9,646 bases of DNA from Bacteroidales bacterium (GTDB taxonomy: Bacteria > Bacteroidota > Bacteroidia > Bacteroidales > Dysgonomonadaceae). Made by a program: the position numbers and the translations under genes. Shown piece after piece: positions 1 through 5,159 of the stretch; the first letter of the stretch is position 1, and each line of letters opens with the position of its first letter. The stretch is from NCBI GenBank assembly GCA_012728155.1, contig JAAYFR010000029.1, positions 1 through 9,646 on the forward strand. Reading direction: 5' to 3'. Below the pieces are notes generated by a model that saw only the letters and a list, made by a program, of their open reading frames with translations, made no database searches and was not told where the DNA came from.

Positions 1-179
1 AAACCATCCTCTTCCGTTATTTTACCAAGCAGTCCGACGGTGACCTTGTCGGTGCGTTTTTTCTGTTTATTGTAACGGTACTCTACCTTATACTTGTAGA
101 AATGCCCGCCAACTTTCTTTATTTCTGTTCTCGGTTCCTTGAACTTCTCGACCCATTCCGGTAAATACATAAGCAACAT
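1..179 (-). CDS. IS1634/IS4-like transposase, N-terminal fragment (cut by window edge)
   Basis: Reading leftward from an ATG at 179 (or a second in-frame ATG at 170) gives about 59 residues starting MLLMYLPEWVEKFKEPRTEI and running off the left edge without a stop. The short beta-rich start, with a Tyr-rich segment (GGHFYKYKVEYRY), a basic KKR stretch and then LLGKITEEDG, resembles the N-terminus of IS1634/IS4-type DDE transposases, as I remember that family. The catalytic residues would lie outside the window, so intactness cannot be judged. A promoter match ends 13 bases upstream of the first ATG. That leaves a very short leader and makes the second ATG at 170 a reasonable alternative start. 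The family assignment rests on pattern recognition over a short stretch only. Confidence 0.6.
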   Translation of the reverse strand, partial: MLLMYLPEWVEKFKEPRTEIKKVGGHFYKYKVEYRYNKQKKRTDKVTVGLLGKITEEDG

Positions 180-191
180 AATTAGGTGGCT

Positions 192-221
192 CAAAGATAG
201 CTGAAAAAAAGTGATATGCAA
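192..221 (-). promoter_or_regulatory. Bacteroidota-type promoter for the left-edge transposase
   Basis: On the minus strand, TTG (221-219) is followed by 19 bases and then TATCTTTG (199-192), an exact match to the TAnnTTTG -7 element used by the Bacteroidota primary sigma factor. It lies just upstream of the transposase start at 179/170. Confidence 0.6.
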
Positions 222-488
222 GCATGAATACCACTTTTTTTGAAAATAGGCGGGAAATTAGGCGGAGTTAGGGATTAATCCCTTTTTTTTAACTCGCAAA
301 ACTTTTTTAATCATTTTAACGAAGAGTCCCAACCTGACACGCTAATATCCTCCGGCAAAGTGTAATAAAGTGGAATCAATCGTGTTAAACATGAAGTCTG
401 GTACTGCCGTTGAGGCCGACAAACATTTATCGTAATTTAATGCCTGCAAGTCATCCTGTTTGCCTCGCGAGCGATTATTTTATTAGTA
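222..488. other. Intergenic stretch between IS-like transposase and group II intron relic
   Basis: No convincing gene. It holds two direct copies of taggcgg (247-253 and 259-265), which may lie near the end of the left-hand IS element. It also holds a palindrome gggattaatccc (271-282) followed on the plus strand by eight T; this could be a weak terminator, but the stem is only 4 bp around a TTAA loop. On the minus strand an open stretch of about 45 codons runs from about 476 to a TAG at 344-342 (it includes DDLQALNYDKCLSASTAVPD). It has no upstream start and is closed by stops just before the intron end, so it may be the tail of a disrupted gene or chance. I do not recognise it. Confidence 0.4.
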
Positions 489-529
489 GTCGAGTAAGTG
501 GAGGGGAGTTTCACCCCGCCCTTCCCACG

Positions 530-563
530 GAACCGTGCTTGACAGTCTCCCATCACACGGCTC
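530..563 (-). ncRNA. Group II intron domain 5 catalytic hairpin
   Basis: The minus-strand RNA is 34 nt, the canonical D5 length. A basal helix pairs GAGCCGUG with CACGGUUC and contains the AGC catalytic triad. A two-nucleotide AG bulge follows, then a distal helix of UGAUGG with CUGUCA (with G-U wobbles) capped by a GAGA tetraloop of the GNRA class. All diagnostic D5 parts are present and no pair is broken, although the rest of the intron is heavily damaged. Confidence 0.88.
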
Positions 564-564
564 T

Positions 565-940
565 TTCCCAATTTCAGTTTTACCAAATTTGGAGTGATAA
601 GTTATCCATCCACGAACTATCGGTTCAATATCCACAGCTATATCCTGCAAGCTTTTATAAATTTGTCCGTTTAGATTCCAACTTCTGATTTCTGTCTTTA
701 TCCTCAGAACAGACTTCTTACTTATCGCAGGCAGAAAGGCCGTAAATATTTGCCCTGTCTTGGTGTTCCTGCACTTCTCGGTCTAAAACCAAGGTAGTCA
801 AAGGAGAGAGCCTCCGAGTTTCCCCGTCTGTTACTATCCCTGCAATAAACTATCTTTGTCTTTCCCTTGTTCGACTTCACTTTCTTGTAAACCTCATAGA
901 CTCACCGCTTGTTAATTTCAAAAGGTTTTGCTTCGTTCAT
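565..940 (-). pseudogene. Group II intron reverse transcriptase/maturase remnant
   Basis: The frame starts MNEAKPFEINKR at 940, typical of intron-encoded proteins, and hits an in-frame TGA after residue 12. It continues VYEVYKKVKSNKG and then passes straight to KTKIVYCRDSNRRG near 865. In intact proteins these two stretches flank nearly the whole reverse transcriptase palm and fingers, so several hundred residues are missing. A one-base deletion in an A-run (AGAAGTGC near 790-800) shifts the frame. Restoring one A gives FRPR followed by KCRNTKTGQIF, FLPAISKKS and then a domain X segment ending GWITYHSKFGKTEI. That runs directly into domain 5, so the usual C-terminal part after domain X is also gone. 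No catalytic YADD motif remains. It is clearly non-functional. Confidence 0.82.
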
Positions 941-964
941 TGTCTCGTCCTTCATTCAATGTGT

Positions 965-995
965 AACGACTGGGACTGCCGAATCACCCGTCGTT
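965..995 (-). ncRNA. Domain 3-like hairpin of the group II intron
   Basis: On the minus strand AACGAC (995-990) pairs with GTCGTT (970-965) and encloses a GGG/CCC inner pairing. It lies 25 nt upstream of the maturase start, where D3 and the start of D4 are expected. The assignment is by position and base pairing only. Confidence 0.5.
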
Positions 996-1010
996 CCCTT
1001 AGACATTGGA

Positions 1011-1997
1011 TTAAAACGTTGGGAGGCCATTGTGCCAAAAGACCTCTTTTTGAGAAATATACCAATTCTTACCTTTACTATTATTGCCTTGGAAGAATAA
1101 ATATGTCCGGCCATCGGTATCGGTGAATATATGCGGATGCCCGGACTCGCTTTCGTTCCATTCACCTGGTTTTCCATTAGGAAGGAACGGTTCATCGGAC
1201 AACCTTTTCCAGGTGAATCCGTCGTCGCTTACGGCAACTCCCACTTGCTGAGGCCAGTTATTGTAAGCCCCGGCATAGAACATATACATTTTCCCATTTT
1301 GGATTGTGATGGAGGCACCCTCTATACACTCACCCTCCCATGCCAGTTCGGGATACAAAATTGGTCTGTCAACCGCCTGCCGCCAATCTTCTCGATTAAA
1401 ACTTGTCTCTTTCGGCGCGATAGCCACACCCAATATTTGTATCTTGTAATCCGGGTCCCGCGTGGCAAAATAGAGAAAATATTGGCCGTTGAACTCACAA
1501 ACTTCGGCATCGATGGCACGGCCACAATTCCACCCTCCTGTAGGTTTAAAAATCGGATTGGTGGCATTCCGCTCAAAGTGAATACCGTCAGCAGACACAG
1601 CATGACAAATGGCGTCATTACGCCCATTTCCATACGTCTGATAAAAAAGATGCACTTTTCCGTTTCTTACCAGGGCACCCGGAGCACAAAGCCCTTTTTT
1701 TTCATATTCCGCTCCGGGGACGGGCGTAATCTCTCCTACTTTTTCCCATGATAGCAAGTCCCGGCTCTCTGCAATTCCAATATTCCATCCGGAATTCTCC
1801 ACATCCTTCATCGGAGGGATGGAATAGTACATCAAATATCGTCCCTCAAAGTCCACCACATGCGGATCCTTGGAAAACGGGACTCCGGTACGTGATGTAT
1901 CACCGAACATCATTGGGCTTTTTTGTGCATTAGAAGCTAAGGCAAATAGAAATAGGACAAAGATGGCACACTCTTTTTTGTAATTGAAAAACTTCAT
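1011..1997 (-). CDS. Secreted GH43-like five-bladed beta-propeller glycosidase
   Basis: The product is 328 residues from an ATG at 1997. Residues 1-24 form a signal peptide (basic start, hydrophobic core, ASNA-Q cleavage site) with no lipobox Cys, so a periplasmic or secreted protein is expected. The rest shows repeated propeller blades of the form 'DG/NG-x-x-Y-L-F/M-Y'. Acidic residues fit the GH43-clan triad: D44 in KDPHVV (base), D163 in GRAIDAEV (pKa modulator) and E226 in CIEGASI (acid). These assignments are by position and are inferred. The substrate cannot be read; arabinose-, xylose- or galactose-type linkages are possible, and GH117-like families share the fold. A GTG at 2024 in the same frame falls within the purine-rich GGAGGAG and would spoil the signal peptide, so ATG 1997 is preferred. 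The C-terminus ends a few bases from the intron relic and could have been trimmed or altered there. Confidence 0.75.
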   Translation of the reverse strand: MKFFNYKKECAIFVLFLFALASNAQKSPMMFGDTSRTGVPFSKDPHVVDFEGRYLMYYSIPPMKDVENSGWNIGIAESRDLLSWEKVGEITPVPGAEYEKKGLCAPGALVRNGKVHLFYQTYGNGRNDAICHAVSADGIHFERNATNPIFKPTGGWNCGRAIDAEVCEFNGQYFLYFATRDPDYKIQILGVAIAPKETSFNREDWRQAVDRPILYPELAWEGECIEGASITIQNGKMYMFYAGAYNNWPQQVGVAVSDDGFTWKRLSDEPFLPNGKPGEWNESESGHPHIFTDTDGRTYLFFQGNNSKGKNWYISQKEVFWHNGLPTF

Positions 1998-2034
1998 ATT
2001 GTTATTTTTTGTGATCTCCTCCACTTAATATCTG

Positions 2035-2042
2035 CAAATATA
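2035..2042 (-). promoter_or_regulatory. Promoter -7 element for the GH43-like gene
   Basis: TATATTTG on the minus strand matches TAnnTTTG exactly and lies 38 bases upstream of the ATG at 1997. No clear TTTG sits at the expected -33 distance, so only the -7 part is well supported. Confidence 0.45.
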
Positions 2043-2093
2043 GTGAATATTTTAAAAATCATACCCAAAACCAGTTGTATCCATCGGCAGGGA

Positions 2094-2960
2094 TTAGTAT
2101 AGGAATCCAAACATCCACAACGGGATTTTGTTTTCAAAACCGTATTCAATATCATCCACCGCTATATAGGCATTGCTAAGCGAATAGATTTGACGGTTGT
2201 CTTTGCCTTTTCCACCAATTTCAAAAGAATATTTTTTATCGACCGTGAAATCTCCTTTTTCAGGATATTCCACCGTATGATGATAATTTAACTGATTAAA
2301 AAGGAATGTCTCCCGTAGGTTCCCGATATTTGCTCTTCGCGCGGACAAAACGTAAGACAGATTAGTGTTTTCAAGGAAAATCTTATCAGGCTTTTGCAGT
2401 CGGCTCATTCCCGCACCATCCCGGTATAAATGCTTTGTCAGATGTGCTTCCCGCAGATAATGCAGGTAAGAGAGTAAGGTAGTACGATTAATACCGATAC
2501 GCTCACTCAATTTTTGGACATTGGGGGTAAAGGTTGCGCTTTCGGTAATGATTAAAAGCAGCTGTTTCAGGCGTGAAATATAAGCGACATCAATACCCCG
2601 CAACAGCGGTAATTCGATTTCCAATATCAGATTAATCACCTCTTCCAACTGAGAGTAATACAACTCTTCCATCTCAAACGAAAAGGGATAGTAACCGTGT
2701 TCGAGATAAGCCGGAAAATAACGTAAAGGTTTTACCTTTTTCATTACTTCGATCGAGATATCACGTTGATTTTCGAGAATATCCTGTAAAGTATATAGTG
2801 GAAAATTTTCATCCAGACGCACTGACAGGTATTCGCGAAAAGATAAACCTTGTATTTCATATACCACTGCCCGCCGGCTCAAATCGGCACGGGCATTTAA
2901 GATTTCGAGCAATGACGAGCCGGTAAATACAATGTGAAGTTCAGGGAAATCATCATATTT
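2094..2960 (-). pseudogene. AAA_14/DUF4143 ATPase lacking its nucleotide-binding N-terminus
   Basis: The open frame begins KYDDFPELHIVFTGSSLLEI right after an in-frame TAG (2963-2961) and ends at 2094. The FTGSS-LLEI segment and the RR-x-VYEI-x-GLSFREYL stretch match the end of the AAA_14 ATPase domain. They are followed by the winged-helix-like region (SERIGINRTTLLSYLHYLREA), and the DUF4143-type C-terminus contains IFLENTNLSYVL and ETFLFNQL. Intact relatives are usually near 380-400 residues and start with a Walker A P-loop and Walker B. Both are absent here, along with roughly the first 110 residues. No ATG occurs near the start: the first potential initiator, at 2912, is TTG, and it encodes an ordinary Leu of the family motif. 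The product, if made, could not bind ATP. Such ATPases are common accessory genes of uncertain role. Confidence 0.8.
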
Positions 2961-2963
2961 CTA

Positions 2964-3218
2964 TATCCATTTTGTTTATTCTAATATACAATTACATAGA
3001 AAAAACGACTATCATAATAAACAAAAATAGATCAATTTTATTCAGTTGGATAAACATTAATTGTATGAAAAAATCAAGGATAATAACGAAAAATCAATCC
3101 GATCGCTTCAAAAAAGAAAATATGACTATAGAAGTTATTCCAGCATGGCAGTAGATATCTGAGCATGGAAAGATCCGTTAATTTGTTCTAAATAACTGAT
3201 TGTGTGAACTTATTTAAT
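2964..3218. other. AT-rich gap between the ATPase remnant and the TA module
   Basis: It is very AT-rich. I see no trace of the missing ATPase head (no P-loop in any frame). On the plus strand an ATG at 3065 opens a 29-residue frame, MKKSRIITKNQSDRFKKENM followed by TIEVIPAWQ, which stops at TAG 3154. It has no ribosome binding site, but its composition looks protein-like, so it may be a fragment of a longer lost gene. I do not recognise it. Confidence 0.35.
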
Positions 3219-3240
3219 TATATTTGCCTCGGAAAGGAGG
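3219..3240 (+). promoter_or_regulatory. -7 element and strong ribosome binding site of the TA operon
   Basis: TATATTTG (3219-3226) is an exact TAnnTTTG match. AAAGGAGG (3233-3240) follows and ends 8 bases before the ATG at 3249. Such a full Shine-Dalgarno sequence is uncommon in Bacteroidota, and it fixes the antitoxin start at 3249 rather than at the in-frame GTG at 3204, which lies upstream of the -7 element. No good -33 element is seen; a TTG at 3200-3202 is spaced too closely (16 bases). Confidence 0.55.
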
Positions 3241-3248
3241 AAATAATT

Positions 3249-3398
3249 ATGGCAAAAATTTATAAGGCAGAAGATATCTTTAGACCGCTGACAAGCGAAC
3301 AGAAAAAAATTGCCGACCAGAACTTCAGAAGAGCAGGTAGCTTGAAAGGCAAAATAAAAGTGGCAAAAGGAGATGTGTTCAACCTGAAAGCAAACTAA
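3249..3398 (+). CDS. Short antitoxin of a PIN-toxin pair
   Basis: 49 residues, MAKIYKAEDIFRPLTSEQKK and onward, ending GDVFNLKAN. It has the size, charge and position of an antitoxin: it directly precedes a PIN-domain toxin and its TAA shares an A with the toxin ATG (TAATG), which implies translational coupling. The first half is helix-prone and polar. The second half is basic (RRAGSLKGKIKVAKG) and could wrap the toxin. No clear DNA-binding fold (AbrB, RHH, Phd, HTH) is visible, and VapB-type antitoxins are usually 70-90 residues, so this is unusually small; autoregulation may be absent or depend on the complex. The function is inferred from context, not from a recognised domain. Confidence 0.72.
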   Translation: MAKIYKAEDIFRPLTSEQKKIADQNFRRAGSLKGKIKVAKGDVFNLKAN

Positions 3399-3814
3399 TG
3401 GAACGTTTTCTATTAGATACACACATACTTATTTGGTTTTTAGATGAAGACACAAAGCTGAATAGGTATATACGCGAAGGTATTTCTTATTTTCAAAACG
3501 ATTATTTTATCAGTATCGGAGCATTACACGAAATTATTACACTACAAGCTGCTGATAAAATAGATTTACAACTTGATATGATGCAGATAGCCCAGATTCT
3601 AAAAAATCATAATATTAAGATTTTACCAATAGAACTCATCCATCTGAAAACACTCGAACACCTATCTATACCAGTCATAAACGGAAAAAAACATCTTGAC
3701 CCTTCAGACAGAATAATGATCGCCCAAGCTATTACTGAAAAACTCACGTTCATTTCGTCAGATAAAAAATTTCCATACTACAAGGATAGAAATTTTATTC
3801 TACTTGAAAATTAA
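3398..3814 (+). CDS. PIN-domain ribonuclease toxin, VapC family
   Basis: 138 residues, the usual VapC length. The acidic metal-binding residues of PIN nucleases are all present: D7 in FLLDTHILIW, E45 in ALHEII, D104 in the LDPSDRIMIAQA motif (with D101) and D122 in FISSDKKF. Members cut structured RNAs such as tRNA or rRNA in a Mg2+-dependent way and are held in check by the partner antitoxin. The frame is intact and starts inside the antitoxin stop codon. It is AT-rich, unlike the GC-richer transposase relic that follows, and is on the opposite strand to its neighbours, which suggests horizontal acquisition. The RNA target cannot be predicted. Confidence 0.88.
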   Translation: MERFLLDTHILIWFLDEDTKLNRYIREGISYFQNDYFISIGALHEIITLQAADKIDLQLDMMQIAQILKNHNIKILPIELIHLKTLEHLSIPVINGKKHLDPSDRIMIAQAITEKLTFISSDKKFPYYKDRNFILLEN

Positions 3815-3853
3815 AAAAACCAACATTATTAATAAGATGACGGCCAGGTCAAT

Positions 3854-3874
3854 CCGGACATCCGGCAACCGGCG
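3854..3874. repeat. Cluster of CCGG-containing small palindromes
   Basis: ccgga-ca-tccgg (3854-3865) overlaps ccgg-caa-ccgg (3862-3872) downstream of the toxin gene. Either could fold into a short hairpin and might act as a transcription end point between the converging genes. No clean T-run follows on either strand, so terminator function is weakly supported. Confidence 0.3.
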
Positions 3875-3904
3875 ATAAAACTTTTATTTTCTATTTCATT
3901 AGAT

Positions 3905-3921
3905 TCAGAACTCCTGATCCC
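3905..3921 (+). repeat. Inverted repeat, left copy (17 bp)
   Basis: tcagaactcctgatccc here is an exact reverse complement of 5178-5194. The two copies bracket the transposase relic, and this one lies 7 bases beyond the transposase stop. They are read as the terminal inverted repeats of the element. Confidence 0.75.
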
Positions 3922-3928
3922 TACCAGT

Positions 3929-5102
3929 TTATATTGTCGCAGTTTTGTATAAAAGGACTAAATCGGTACCCGGATATTTGGTTTGTGTCCGGTTCAAAGT
4001 CTCTAATATTTTGCTGACCGCCTCGTTGTTCCTGTTGTTTGACAGGGGGTATAGGGTTATCTCCAAGGTGCCATTGTCATAATCGGGATGCATGTCTATC
4101 TGTCGCGATATTATTGACTTTACCAGTGCCCTTACCTCGTCCCGCGATCGGGTAAAATGGGGTGCGAGCAGGTTGGCCATGGCCGTTTCGGCACGGTAGC
4201 AGATCATCTTGACAATGTTTTGCAGGTGCTTGCTCTCCTGGTGAAGCTTGTTATACCTTGTTTGCTCCGGCATCCGGCTTAGCGGTATCTTGTAGGGTAT
4301 CCCCGAGGCGGAGTTGACCCAGAACTCCATCATGCCGGGAAGGCACAGGCGCTGGCGGCTAACATGCTTGCGCCCCAATTCGGCCAGATGCCCATGGTAA
4401 ACCTGCACGTGCCCGTCAACGTAATACAGGCCGGGTTCCATCAGGAAAGGCAACAGCAGCATCACCCCGCCGCCGGAGATGCTGCGGCAGCTTTCAAAAC
4501 GCACCGGTTCCACCGGAGACAATCCCAGGGAGGCCAACAGTCGCTCATCCACACGAGTCGCGGCCATGCCCATGCCCCCGGCGGCGGAAAGGTCATCCAG
4601 GGCGCGATCACAGGGTTGGCTCCATTGGGGATTACCGGGAGGGGTTACCGGTTTCTCTTTTTTTTAACGTGCCCTTGTTGATGTGGTAGGCGATGGCCGA
4701 GTCGCTGATGCCGTGTTCACGGGCTATCCGGTATTGGCTTAAACCGGCGTCAAGCTTCTCCTGGATAGTCGCACGAAGGTCCTCCGTCAATTTGTGGCAT
4801 TGCCCGCGACCGTCGGGACGGTTGAAGAAATAACCCGGACCGTGCTCATGGTAAGTCTTCACGTAACGTTCGATATTCTTCCGGTTCACCCCTAACGCGC
4901 GGCTTAGTTCCCCTATCGTGCAAAGGTGGTTGACCACTAAGCTCGCCATCGTGTGGCGGTAACTGTTCCTGTCTTCTTTCTTGTGGCAATAGATCAGGTT
5001 CCCGCTGTGAAGGTAATAGACGAAACCGTCCTGCTCACGGAAGCCGACTATATCGTTGACCATTTTTATGTCAATAGGGAATAAGGGTAATTCGAACTGC
5101 AT
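3929..5102 (-). pseudogene. Bacteroidota DDE transposase, frameshifted and core-deleted
   Basis: The first part (5102-4632, 156 residues from MQFELPLFPIDIK) contains helix-turn-helix segments: NHLCTIGELSRALGVNRKNI and SQYRIAREHGISDSAIAYHI. It stops after KKRETGNPSR. The second part lies in the +1 frame and reads GNPQWSQPCDRALDDLSAAG and on to the end at 3929. Removing one A from the A8 tract (minus strand, 4665-4658) joins the two parts smoothly. The second part has the first catalytic Asp region (YYVDGHVQVYHG) and LCLPGMMEFWVNSASGIPY, then jumps to KIPLSRMPEQTRYNKLHQES and the conserved C-terminus ending TATI. From memory of the family, the block between these, carrying the second Asp (F-D-R-E) and the Glu (ENFFRYMRQ), is usually several hundred residues. 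The product would be inactive. I am sure it is a transposase relic, less sure of the IS family name. Confidence 0.85.
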
Positions 5103-5118
5103 GACGCGTAATTTTTTT

Positions 5119-5126
5119 CAAAGTTA
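5119..5126 (-). promoter_or_regulatory. Promoter -7 element of the transposase relic
   Basis: TAACTTTG on the minus strand matches TAnnTTTG and lies 17-24 bases upstream of the ATG at 5102. No clear -33 partner is seen. Confidence 0.5.
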
Positions 5127-5159
5127 CGACTTTTTTGTTTTCAATAACGCCTTTGCAAA

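Larger units (their letters stand above)
489..1003 (-). mobile_element. Group II intron relic, 5'-truncated and internally deleted
   Basis: On the minus strand this segment has, in the correct order, the 3' parts of a bacterial group II intron. First is a D3-like hairpin (995-965). Then comes a degraded reverse transcriptase/maturase frame starting at 940, then a 34-nt domain 5 (563-530), a D6-like stem, and the tail TTACTCGAC ending near 489. No domain 1 or domain 2 is visible: intron-like sequence stops near 1003, a few bases from the stop codon of the glycosidase on the same strand. With no D1 and a broken maturase it cannot splice or move by itself. The exact 3' boundary is inferred from the typical ending and the usual 7-nt distance from the branch adenosine. 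Confidence 0.8.

Noticed and set aside
271..290. gggattaatccc plus T8 as a rho-independent terminator
   Set aside because: The stem is only four G/C-A/T pairs around TTAA; no plus-strand gene ends just upstream.
410..688. Open plus-strand frame of 92 codons
   Set aside because: It runs antisense through intron domains 5 and 6 and the maturase remnant; these antisense frames are commonly mis-annotated at group II introns.
1131..1751. 206-codon plus-strand frame
   Set aside because: Antisense shadow of the GH43-like gene, which has a signal peptide, a family pattern and a promoter.
3204..3248. Longer antitoxin start at the GTG at 3204
   Set aside because: It lies upstream of the TATATTTG -7 element, while the strong AAAGGAGG is correctly spaced for the ATG at 3249.
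3841..3880. CRISPR-like or REP-like repeat from the CCGG cluster
   Set aside because: Only one short cluster with overlapping palindromes, no spacer pattern and no second copy in the window.
4655..4670. Programmed -1 frameshift signal at the A8 tract
   Set aside because: The -1 frame stops at once (TAA within five codons); only a +1 shift or an indel joins the two halves.
4364..4681. Plus-strand frames of 105 and 62 codons
   Set aside because: Antisense to the transposase relic; low-complexity composition caused by the GC-richer DNA.
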